Below are positions 53,256 to 60,500 of a DNA stretch of 64,000 bases, in pieces. Source of the stretch: Fimenecus sp964527585 (GTDB taxonomy: Bacteria > Bacillota > Clostridia > Oscillospirales > Acutalibacteraceae); contig CAZGPE010000006.1 in assembly GCA_964527585.1 (NCBI GenBank), positions 21,530-85,529 on the forward strand, in the 5' to 3' direction. The notes under the pieces were generated by a model that saw only the letters and a list, made by a program, of their open reading frames with translations, ran no database searches and was not told the DNA's origin. The translations under genes were made by a program, and so were the position numbers. Numbering within the stretch: position 1 is the stretch's first letter; each line of letters starts with the position of its first letter.

Positions 53256-54914
53256 ATGGACAAAAACCAGACAGAAAAAAGCCAAGCAGAGCTTTACCGT
53301 GAAGAACGCAAGCAAAGAATGGCTAAAGCTGCTAAAAAGAATTCTACAAAAAGCCCGCAGTTAACCAAACTCGGAAGAATTGCAGGCAGATGTTGCGGAA
53401 TTTTAATTATCGTGGCACTTTGTGTTGCTGTTATTTACGGTACTTTATCTTTCTTCGGTGTTCCTCAGAAAGTACTTACCGCAACTAAAGTCGGTGATGA
53501 AAAAGTTTCCGTAGCAAAATATAATTTCTATTACTACGATATTTTCAATCAGGTTTATTCGCAAGCTAAACAGTACGAACAGTACGGTGAAGGAATGGGA
53601 CTTTCTCTTACGGGATACGATATTACAAAAGCACCCTCCGATCAGGAATATGTAAGCGATCTTGAAGGTTACAGCAATCCTACATGGGCCGATTATTTGA
53701 AGGAAACCACCCTTGATTATCTCCAATCATACATCGCTTATGCGGATCTTGCTAAAGAAAACGGAGTAACTCTTACCGATGAGCAAAAAAGCGAAGTAGA
53801 AGAACAAATTTCTTCTATCAGAGAGACCGCAGAAGATAATGACTATTCACTTAACCGCTATCTCACCAAGATTTACGGAAAAGGCGTAAATGAAAAACTT
53901 ATGCGTGAAATCATCGAAGAAAGAAGCCTCGCATACAATTATGCCGTTCAAATGCAGGAAGAATACACAAGTGCGGTAACTTCGGAAGAAATTGATGCCG
54001 AATATGCCGAGAACATAAAAACATATACAACATTCGGAGTTTCACTCTTTGAAGTTGAAGCAACTGAGCAAAGTCTCGCCGATGACGCAACCGATGAAGA
54101 AATCGCACAAGCGCAAACTAACGCTATGAACGAAGCAAAAGCACTTGCCGACGGTTATCTCGCAAAAGTTACAGATTCCGCTTCAATGCTCGCCCTTGCA
54201 AAAACAAACAAAGCAACTGCTTCGGAAGACACAGTATATCTCACAGACACAAACGCTTCCACAATTTCATCTTCTTACGGAGACAAAGCGGTTGAATGGA
54301 TTTACGATTCTGCAAGAAAAGTCGGAGATAAAGCGGTTGTTGAAACCGATGACGGTTATCTTGTAATATATATGACTTCTCTCCCCGCCCGTGAAACAAG
54401 AAACGCTGTTGATGTAAGACATATTCTTGTTGCATTTGAAGATTCGGATTCGGATCTTACAGACTCCGAAAAGGCTTCATATTACTCAAAAGCTCAGGAA
54501 ATATACAACTCATATCTTGAAAATCCGACCGAAGACAACTTTGCCGCACTCGCAAACGAAAAGAGCGAAGATACAGGTTCTAACACAACCGGCGGCCTTT
54601 ACGAAAATGTTGCACCCGGAGATATGGTTGATGAGTTTAACGATTGGATTTTCGATGAATCGAGAAAGGCCGGAGATACCGGAATAATCGAAACATCATA
54701 CGGTTACCATATTATGTATTTCGTTTCAAACGACAACGAACAGGTTTGGCAGATTAACTGTAGAGCTGCAATCGCTCAAACAAAATTCGCAGATTTCGAT
54801 ACGGAAATTCTCGAAGGCGAAACTTACGCTCTCAAGAATAACGATACAAACATCAATTGGGCTGTAAACCTCGTAGAAGATACGGTTAAATCTTCTTTGG
54901 CAAGTAATTCATAA
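53256..54914 (+). CDS. SurA/PrsA-like membrane-anchored parvulin foldase
   Basis: Peptidyl-prolyl isomerase/chaperone that folds exported proteins. A lysine-rich cytoplasmic start precedes a membrane segment at about residues 48-70; a SurA_N-like helical region follows (to about 250), and the rotamase domain is near the C-terminus (VDVRHILVAFE, FAALANEKSEDTGSNTTGG, TSYGYHIMYF). At 552 aa it is much longer than lipoprotein PrsA and has no lipobox. An unusual insert of acidic, Ser/Thr-rich sequence interrupts the middle. AAAGGATGA precedes the ATG. Confidence 0.9.
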   Translation: MDKNQTEKSQAELYREERKQRMAKAAKKNSTKSPQLTKLGRIAGRCCGILIIVALCVAVIYGTLSFFGVPQKVLTATKVGDEKVSVAKYNFYYYDIFNQVYSQAKQYEQYGEGMGLSLTGYDITKAPSDQEYVSDLEGYSNPTWADYLKETTLDYLQSYIAYADLAKENGVTLTDEQKSEVEEQISSIRETAEDNDYSLNRYLTKIYGKGVNEKLMREIIEERSLAYNYAVQMQEEYTSAVTSEEIDAEYAENIKTYTTFGVSLFEVEATEQSLADDATDEEIAQAQTNAMNEAKALADGYLAKVTDSASMLALAKTNKATASEDTVYLTDTNASTISSSYGDKAVEWIYDSARKVGDKAVVETDDGYLVIYMTSLPARETRNAVDVRHILVAFEDSDSDLTDSEKASYYSKAQEIYNSYLENPTEDNFAALANEKSEDTGSNTTGGLYENVAPGDMVDEFNDWIFDESRKAGDTGIIETSYGYHIMYFVSNDNEQVWQINCRAAIAQTKFADFDTEILEGETYALKNNDTNINWAVNLVEDTVKSSLASNS

Positions 54915-54924
54915 CCAGACAAAT

Positions 54925-54960
54925 AAAAAAGGAACTGAGTCAGACTCAGTTCCTTTTTTT
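54925..54960. terminator. Bidirectional terminator after the parvulin gene
   Basis: GGAACTGAGT pairs with ACTCAGTTCC around a CAG loop, with A run on one side and T run on the other; the convergent transglutaminase gene ends 12 bases later. Confidence 0.92.
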
Positions 54961-54971
54961 ATTTATTAAAT

Positions 54972-55748
54972 TCACACTGTAATTACCTGAGCAAATACCG
55001 TCTGTTTTTGAGAACCCCCGCCGATAAGCAATCCTCTGTTAATTCCGCAATCACCGAAATCTCTTCCGTGGCTTAATTTCAGGTAAGTGTCATCAACCAA
55101 TTTGTTATTTGTAACATCTATACCCTTCCAAATTCCGTTATCGTAAAACTCAGCCCAAGCATGAGTTTCTCCCGTTCCTTTAAGAATACCGGCAACATAT
55201 CTCGCAGGTATATTAAAATATCTGCTCAGCGCAATAAAAATGTGTGCATAGTCCTGACAAACTCCGCATTTAATCTTCAACGCCTGATCGGCTGTTGTAT
55301 TTATATCGGTTGCGCCGCTTTTATAAAGAAAAACTTTTCTGATTTCATTCATTAGTTTAACAGATGTTTCTTCCGGTGTAGTTACAAAATCGGAAGGCAA
55401 GGTTGAAATAAACCTTTCCGCATTCTCCCCTATTTTAGTATAAAAAGAAGGATATTTATAAATGCCGTTAAGTTTTTCCGGTTCCTTTTTCGAATTATCA
55501 ACAATAGCCTTTCCGTTAACATTTACGCTGAAAAGACGGTGAGGAATTACGATTCTGTCGGTTAACACCGTATTTCCGAATCCGTCGGTCGTAAGCGTTT
55601 GCACATTCGACGGAGAAATTTCCACATTTAAGCGAGTTATTTTTTGAAATTCATTATCGAACGGAATACAGCGCAACGAATAGCAATGTTTAATCACATC
55701 GGATGAAAATTCGATCTGCATTTTATAGGTAAACTCAAGTTCTTTCAT
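54972..55748 (-). CDS. Transglutaminase-like family protein
   Basis: Cysteine-protease-fold protein of 258 aa. The catalytic triad is apparent: Cys in CGVCQDYAHIF, His in GETHAWAEFY and Asp in GIDVTNN. The N-terminal beta domain is the bacterial transglutaminase-like N-terminal region. It is the last gene of a cluster with alpha-E and circularly permuted ATP-grasp proteins, a combination widely conserved in bacteria and thought to make or process a peptide; the product is not established. Confidence 0.9.
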   Translation of the reverse strand: MKELEFTYKMQIEFSSDVIKHCYSLRCIPFDNEFQKITRLNVEISPSNVQTLTTDGFGNTVLTDRIVIPHRLFSVNVNGKAIVDNSKKEPEKLNGIYKYPSFYTKIGENAERFISTLPSDFVTTPEETSVKLMNEIRKVFLYKSGATDINTTADQALKIKCGVCQDYAHIFIALSRYFNIPARYVAGILKGTGETHAWAEFYDNGIWKGIDVTNNKLVDDTYLKLSHGRDFGDCGINRGLLIGGGSQKQTVFAQVITV

Positions 55749-55757
55749 TATATCTCC

Positions 55758-56447
55758 TTAATAAAGCGGTGAAGTTATAAACAACCTTGAAAGTTCATTC
55801 AAAATCGTGTTTTTGTCTTCTTCAAATGTTTCTTTTTCAAGAATTATCGCTATCAAGTTATCGGTAGCCTCAATGTTACATTCAACTCCGACTTTGTATA
55901 ACCTGTTAAGCAAAATACTGAATTCTTTTTTTATAAGCTCAGTCGGATATGAAAATCTCGTATACAAATCAAGTCTTTCAACACTTCTTCCGAACTTAAG
56001 AATATTGCGTGAAGTCTCGGATTCAACATAGTCGTCGGCACTTCCCCAAAAAGCAAAAATATAATCGAAAACTTCCTGCAACTTCAAAATAGGTGCATTG
56101 CTTTGTTTATCTTTTTCAAAAGCATCTACAGCCATTTGAACATAAGACATAGTTTCACTGCTTAATTCGTTTCGCATTATAACCGCATTGTCATACGCTG
56201 CGAGAAGATTATGCATTACAGAGTTGGGATCGTTTTCATCAAATAAAAAATTTCGTATAAACTCTTGTTTATATGAGTATTTATTTGCAATCCCCAATTT
56301 TGAGCAAAAATCTTCGTAATATTTTTCATCTTTATCAATCATTTTATCGTAATATTCGGTAAAAATCCGCAAAGTAGTATAAACTCTTTCGACATATCGA
56401 CCGAGCCAAAATAAATTATCCGTTGATTTTATCGAGATAATACCCAT
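55758..56447 (-). CDS. Alpha-E (DUF403) domain protein
   Basis: All-helical protein of 229 aa with the opening SIKSTDNLFWLGRYVERVYT, diagnostic of the alpha-E family. Shorter than the usual 300 or so residues. Function unknown; it accompanies circularly permuted ATP-grasp and transglutaminase proteins. Its start overlaps the end of the ATP-grasp gene by 19 bp. Confidence 0.9.
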   Translation of the reverse strand: MGIISIKSTDNLFWLGRYVERVYTTLRIFTEYYDKMIDKDEKYYEDFCSKLGIANKYSYKQEFIRNFLFDENDPNSVMHNLLAAYDNAVIMRNELSSETMSYVQMAVDAFEKDKQSNAPILKLQEVFDYIFAFWGSADDYVESETSRNILKFGRSVERLDLYTRFSYPTELIKKEFSILLNRLYKVGVECNIEATDNLIAIILEKETFEEDKNTILNELSRLFITSPLY

Positions 56448-57742
56448 GTATCCTTAAATCCTCCGCCTTGAGAAGAATTGACTACTAAAGAATTCTCGTT
56501 TTGCGAAAATCTTGTAAGTCCGCTTCTCCATACTTTAATTTCTTCGCCGTAAAGCACAAAAGCCCTTAAATCAGCTTTCCTGTCGACCTGATTATTATCA
56601 CCGAGAACTTTCAAGTCTTTGAAATCTATTACTTCCTGTGCGATAAAGCGTCTGGGATTTGATTTAATTAACTGCTTAAAATGCTCTAATTCGCTTCTTG
56701 TCATATTTTCTCCGAAAGCGACACCGTATCCACCTGACTCCGAAACATCTTTTACAACTAATTTTTCAAGGTTTTCAAGCACATATTTTATATCCTTTTC
56801 GTAAAACGGTAAATATGTCTGTGCGTTAGGCAAAATCGGATCCTCATGAAGATAATATTCGATCATTTTCGGCACAAAATAATAAATTCCTTTATCATCG
56901 GCCACACCGTTTCCTACGGCATTAACTATTGCTATATTCCCTGCTCTGTATGCATCCATTAAATGCGGAACACCGAGTAAAGAATCCGGTAAAAATGTCA
57001 TCGGATCAATATAATCATCTGAAATTCTCCGATAAAGCGTTCCGACTTTTTTTCTTTTACCCGAATATTCGCTGTAATAAAGCTGATTTCCTTCAACAAA
57101 CAAATCCTGAGGCATTGCAAAAACAGCTCCGGTTTTTTCCGCAAGATATGAATGTTCAAAAAAAGCCGAATTGTATCTTCCCGGAGTGAGTATTACATTT
57201 ATTCCGCCGGTATTAACATAATCAAAAACTTCTTTGAGCAAATTCCCGTAAGAACGGTTATCAAACACGGAATTGTTTTGAAAGGTATCCGGACTCGCTC
57301 TTCGGCAAAGTTCTCTTGCTATCATCGGATAAGATGCTCCTGACGGGATTCGCAAATTATCTTCGAGAACATACCATTTCATATCTTTCCCCTGCACCAA
57401 ATCAATACCTGAAATATGATCGAAAATGTTTTTTGAAGGTTTAATACCTTCACACGCAGGGAGAAATCCAACGGAGGTATAAACAAATTCTTCCGGTATA
57501 ACTCCGTCTCTTATAATAAATTTATCCGAATAAATATCTCTTAAAAAACAATTCAATGCTTCCACTCTTTGAATTAAACCTTTTTCAAGAAAAGCAAATT
57601 CGTTTTTAGGAATGATTCTCGGAATTGTATCAAACGGAAAAAGCCGCTCATTAAACTCATTGTTTTTATATATTCCGAACTTAACACCGTAGCGTGCAAG
57701 CAATTTGTTGATTTCTTCCTTATGTTCAATAAGCCCGTACAT
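56429..57742 (-). CDS. Circularly permuted ATP-grasp protein (type 2)
   Basis: Putative peptide ligase of 437 aa. Family stretches include FPFDTIPRIIP, EGIKPSKNIFDHISGIDLVQ, VLEDNLRIPSGASYP and the late ADLRAFVLYGEEIKVWRSGLTR. It is first in the operon with alpha-E and transglutaminase-like genes. AAAGGTGGT precedes ATG 57742 and a good promoter lies upstream. Confidence 0.92.
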   Translation of the reverse strand: MYGLIEHKEEINKLLARYGVKFGIYKNNEFNERLFPFDTIPRIIPKNEFAFLEKGLIQRVEALNCFLRDIYSDKFIIRDGVIPEEFVYTSVGFLPACEGIKPSKNIFDHISGIDLVQGKDMKWYVLEDNLRIPSGASYPMIARELCRRASPDTFQNNSVFDNRSYGNLLKEVFDYVNTGGINVILTPGRYNSAFFEHSYLAEKTGAVFAMPQDLFVEGNQLYYSEYSGKRKKVGTLYRRISDDYIDPMTFLPDSLLGVPHLMDAYRAGNIAIVNAVGNGVADDKGIYYFVPKMIEYYLHEDPILPNAQTYLPFYEKDIKYVLENLEKLVVKDVSESGGYGVAFGENMTRSELEHFKQLIKSNPRRFIAQEVIDFKDLKVLGDNNQVDRKADLRAFVLYGEEIKVWRSGLTRFSQNENSLVVNSSQGGGFKDTWVLSR

Positions 57743-57762
57743 AACGCACCACCTTTCTTATG

Positions 57763-57791
57763 ATTATAACAATTTTTATTGACTTTTACAA
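57763..57791 (-). promoter_or_regulatory. SigA-type promoter of the ATP-grasp cluster
   Basis: On the minus strand TTGTAA (57791-57786), 17-bp spacer, TATAAT (57768-57763). Confidence 0.8.
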
Positions 57792-57845
57792 CAAAAACTG
57801 TGCAAAATTATCAAAAAATAATATATAAACAAGATGTTCTTATAT

Positions 57846-57858
57846 TCCCGACAATGAA
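57846..57858. repeat. 13-bp direct repeat, copy 1
   Basis: TCCCGACAATGAA; an identical copy is at 59791-59803. The two lie either side of the broken-gene region. Confidence 0.5.
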
Positions 57859-57900
57859 GAACAAAGTCTGAAAAATCCTGATAATAAAGTTTTTTAGGTT

Positions 57901-57914
57901 CATAATTCATAAAT
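57901..57914. repeat. 14-bp direct repeat, copy 1
   Basis: CATAATTCATAAAT; an identical copy is at 60320-60333. AT-rich, so chance is possible, but the two copies enclose all the gene fragments. Confidence 0.45.
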
Positions 57915-57943
57915 TTACGACCAAATAGAGAGAATGTGCTAAA

Positions 57944-57977
57944 AAGAACTTCTTGTATTCAAGAGATTCTTTTTTTA
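57944..57977 (+). terminator. Orphan plus-strand terminator
   Basis: AAGAACTTCTTG pairs with CAAGAGATTCTT (one mismatch, one G-U) and is followed by a long T run. No plus-strand gene ends upstream, so it may be left over from lost DNA or end an unrecognised transcript. Confidence 0.6.
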
Positions 57978-58035
57978 TTTTTTTGTTTTTAACAAATAAA
58001 TCAGTTGGTGTTCTGGAAAAAATCGTAGAAAAAAT

Positions 58036-58069
58036 AAAAAGCCCTGTTAGAAAATTCTAACGGGGCTTT
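58036..58069 (-). terminator. Intrinsic terminator of the 96-aa gene
   Basis: A 15-bp stem (AAAGCCCTGTTAGAA with TTCTAACGGGGCTTT, one G-T pair) ends the minus-strand gene at 58078; TTTTTATTTTTT follows. Confidence 0.88.
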
Positions 58070-58077
58070 CGTCTGCT

Positions 58078-58368
58078 TTATTCTAATGGAATATTTGTTT
58101 GAAAATACGCTCCTTCTTTCTCAATAAAAACGGTAGATGAAGCTGAAGTATGTGATTTAATTAAATTGATCAATTCAGGATCGGAAGATTTATGTTCGGA
58201 AACTGTAAAGAAATGTCTGTTTCCGAGTGGGGATAGTTTGCCGGGCATAATAACCAACCCTCCCGCAAAATCCTTAATTGTGATTTCTGATTTTGTTAAC
58301 AGCGAGAATCCGTTAAAAACAACCTCGGAATCTGTTACTGTTAAAATGTCTAATTTGTTATTGGTCAT
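58078..58368 (-). CDS. Orphan 96-aa protein of unknown function
   Basis: Not recognised. A small, soluble, beta-rich-looking protein with no signal or membrane segment. Its gene is a complete unit: promoter, GGAGAAAAC ribosome binding site before ATG 58368, and a strong terminator. A palindrome lies between promoter and start. It is surrounded by broken mobile-element and surface-protein pieces, so it is probably acquired cargo. Confidence 0.65.
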   Translation of the reverse strand: MTNNKLDILTVTDSEVVFNGFSLLTKSEITIKDFAGGLVIMPGKLSPLGNRHFFTVSEHKSSDPELINLIKSHTSASSTVFIEKEGAYFQTNIPLE

Positions 58369-58393
58369 AAGTTTTCTCCTTTTTTCTTTTTTT

Positions 58394-58410
58394 GGATGAG
58401 TTATTCATCC
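58394..58410. promoter_or_regulatory. Palindrome in the 96-aa gene leader
   Basis: GGATGA-GTTAT-TCATCC lies just downstream of the -10 box, a typical operator position; a leader RNA hairpin is the alternative. Confidence 0.45.
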
Positions 58411-58417
58411 TACTTTA

Positions 58418-58446
58418 TATATAACACTATTATGATAATTTGTCAA
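58418..58446 (-). promoter_or_regulatory. SigA-type promoter of the 96-aa gene
   Basis: On the minus strand TTGACA (58446-58441), 17-bp spacer, TATATA (58423-58418). It overlaps the 5' end of the SpaA-like remnant, confirming that the remnant lost its own start region. Confidence 0.8.
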
Positions 58447-58459
58447 TCAAACGCTTTGT

Positions 58460-59301
58460 GTACAACCAAAGTAAAGATATCTATTATAAAATACCGTAAT
58501 GACAGTAATAATCAGATTAAAACACCGGAACCGAATGCGGAATTTGAGATTTATTTGAAATTTCCAGGAAGTTATGGCGCAGCCAAAGAAGATGAAAAAG
58601 AAATCTTGATAATCGATGAAAACGGTGATGCTGTAAGCAAAGATCTTCCCTATGGGGTGTATCATGTTCATCAGACTAAGGGAAGCGAAGGATACTCTTT
58701 TGTAGATGATTTCGATGTAACAGTTTCCGAAAATTCAAAAAGCTATCAATATATCCTTAATAATGAAAGAATCACTTCGAAAATAAAAATCGTAAAAAAA
58801 GATGCAGAAACACATAAAGTTATTCCTGTTGCCAATGTCGGATTTAAGATCCGTGATCTTCAAACAGGTGAGTTTGTAACAATGCATTCCAATTATCCGT
58901 CAGATCAAGATATAGATGTTTTTTATACCGCTTCGGATGGAACTGTTACACTTCCCGAATTTTTGGGATATGGTAACTACGAACTTATAGAATATTCTGC
59001 GCCATACGGATATATTCTCGATACAACGCCGATAGAATTTATGGCAGACGGATCAGATATTGTTATTACAAAAGAAGATCAACCGCAAAAGGGTAAAATT
59101 ACAATTGTAAAAACAGGAGAAGTATTTTCTACTGTTTTGGAAAGCGAAAATACATATACTCCTGAATATACAATTCAGGGTCTCGAAGGAACAGTCTTTG
59201 AAATAAGAGCAGCAGAAAATATAAAAACGGTTGACGGTACTGTTCGATATAAGTTGTATTACAAATTGACTTTGCATTTTATTAATGCAGAAAATGTATA
59301 A
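58460..59301 (+). pseudogene. Fragment of a large SpaA/Cna-B surface protein
   Basis: About 260 residues from the interior of a repetitive surface adhesin or pilin-like protein. Cna-B-type beta domains are clear: KIKIVKKDAETHKVIPVANV with the following SDGTVTLPEFLGYGNYELIE and YSAPYGYILDTTPIEF, then a further domain start KGKITIVKTGEVFS. Upstream of about residue 23 the frame is nonsense running over the promoter of the 96-aa gene; there is no signal peptide. The domain is cut at DGTVRYK, after which unrelated residues run to a stop, and no LPxTG sorting signal exists. No ribosome binding site precedes the open frame (58396). Intact homologues are thousands of residues long. Confidence 0.8.
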
Positions 59302-59344
59302 AAACAGACAGTTAAAGCATATTACTCCAACTGTCTGCAATGAA

Positions 59345-59535
59345 TTAACCTTTCATGTACCTTTTAATTTCATCATAAAAGTTTTCTCTTGTGCCTGCCA
59401 TAACTACGATTATTATTTTATTATCAACATACTCAACCCTGTAAGCAAGTTCGTAGTTTGTTTTGTTATAATAAATATCGTAACCGTACAGACCAGATAA
59501 ATCTCCGTTTTTTACTTCGCCGATGTTTCGACCAC
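59345..59535 (-). pseudogene. C-terminal fragment of a RelE/ParE-like toxin
   Basis: The minus-strand frame from about 59535 to the stop at 59345 reads like the second half of a type II toxin-antitoxin RelE-family toxin (GDLSGLYGYDIYYNKTNYEL, VVMAGTRENFYDEIKRYMKG). The open frame continues upstream to 59653, but that part is simply antisense of an integrase remnant, so the toxin's N-terminal half is missing. No antitoxin gene is adjacent. It is probably inactive. Confidence 0.55.
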
Positions 59536-59656
59536 ACTCGGGATTTATGCCGACGTGACCAAAGACCTCAGGAAAGATGAGTTTGCAGGACTGGATGCTT
59601 ATTTCCAAAAGGGCAAGATTGCAACATCTGACTTCGAGGCATCCGTAAGCCAATAA
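59513..59656 (+). pseudogene. C-terminal fragment of a tyrosine recombinase (integrase)
   Basis: In plus-strand frame the sequence reads ADVSTTLGIYADVTKDLRK, then DEFAGLDAYFQ and a stop at 59654-59656. This is the end of a phage/ICE-type tyrosine integrase, with the nucleophile tyrosine in GIYADVT; the preceding GHAD box survives only as FAD. An in-frame stop lies just upstream and the rest of the gene is absent. The GC-richer codon use here differs from the surrounding AT-rich DNA. It marks an old integration event. Confidence 0.75.
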
Positions 59657-59790
59657 GCCAAAAGTTAAGCAAAATGGAACATAATGTACATAGACTTACG
59701 GAGATTTATATTTTTTAAAAGTTTGGAAAGTGGCTTATTTACTGGGTTTTTGAAGACTTTTGTAGAGTTACGTGAGTTTTAAAAATGAAA

Positions 59791-59803
59791 TCCCGACAAT
59801 GAA
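59791..59803. repeat. 13-bp direct repeat, copy 2
   Basis: Identical to 57846-57858. Confidence 0.5.
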
Positions 59804-60319
59804 CCCCAGATTTCGTTTTTATATACTCAAACATTTTAGTTTGTTCTATGACCCCAATTTTAAACTTTTAAGTAGGTTTTCTTCGCTTATATTATGTACC
59901 GCTATTAAGTTTTTTTGTTTCTTTGACATTTGTTTTGAGCGAAAACTTTCGATTTTCTTTATATAAATTATTAGGACTTTCATTTTGAAATGAGTGATGG
60001 ACTGTCCTTTTGATATGACAATAGATTTCTAACCTTCTTGTCAACCTCAAAATGATAGTCATTTTCCTGTCATATAAAAATGAGTTTTTGCAAAGAAAAT
60101 CATCTCAAAAAGACTGTCATTTTCTCGCAAAAACACTCTCAAAATTTTTATCATATCAAACTGATAATTGATTTCTAAAGAAATTATTATATTGGTCATT
60201 ATAAAGATAATCATCATTAGAAACGATTATACTTGAAAAATAGTAGTATATGGTATGCTTTTCGTTCTTTTTAAATCGATTATAATTAATTATCAATAAT
60301 TACACTTTAAGGGGAAACA

Positions 60320-60333
60320 CATAATTCATAAAT
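60320..60333. repeat. 14-bp direct repeat, copy 2
   Basis: Identical to 57901-57914. Confidence 0.45.
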
Positions 60334-60392
60334 GTTAAACGAGAGAAAATCAACTAAATCCAACTACGATTTTAACTCTTACGCCGATATAA

Positions 60393-60420
60393 AAATAAGG
60401 CGAGGTGGTGCCCTCGCCTT
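60393..60420 (-). terminator. Intrinsic terminator of the NACHT gene
   Basis: AAGGCGAGG (60397-60405) pairs with CCTCGCCTT (60412-60420); on the minus strand TATTTTTAT follows. Confidence 0.78.
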
Positions 60421-60500
60421 GCTTTTTGCCTCTACTCGTTTTTCCAAAACAAGAGCATTTTTTTATACATTAAAAACAGTAGTTATCTCAAAAGACTTTG

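Larger units (their letters stand above)
57792..58035. other. Gene-free AT-rich stretch, left edge of the accessory region
   Basis: Part of a 335-base gap without genes. It holds the first copies of two short direct repeats (57846-57858 and 57901-57914) and a plus-strand terminator at 57944-57977 that has no gene before it. No supported open frame is seen. Confidence 0.6.
59657..60396. other. AT-rich gene-free stretch of the accessory region
   Basis: About 740 bases with no open frame carrying a ribosome binding site. It contains the second copies of the direct repeats (59791-59803 and 60320-60333), GTCATTTTC twice (about 60058 and 60116) and a short inverted repeat ATAATC/GATTAT near 60210-60230. 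It looks like decayed mobile DNA. Confidence 0.6.

Noticed and set aside
58166..58399. Plus-strand open frame of 77 codons
   Set aside because: It is antisense to the 96-aa gene, which has a promoter, ribosome binding site and terminator.
59536..59653. N-terminal half of the minus-strand 102-codon frame as part of a toxin
   Set aside because: It is antisense to the integrase fragment and has no toxin-like sequence.
57743..60500. CRISPR array or intact insertion sequence
   Set aside because: No regularly spaced repeats, no transposase frame and no terminal inverted repeats were found; only single pairs of short repeats exist.
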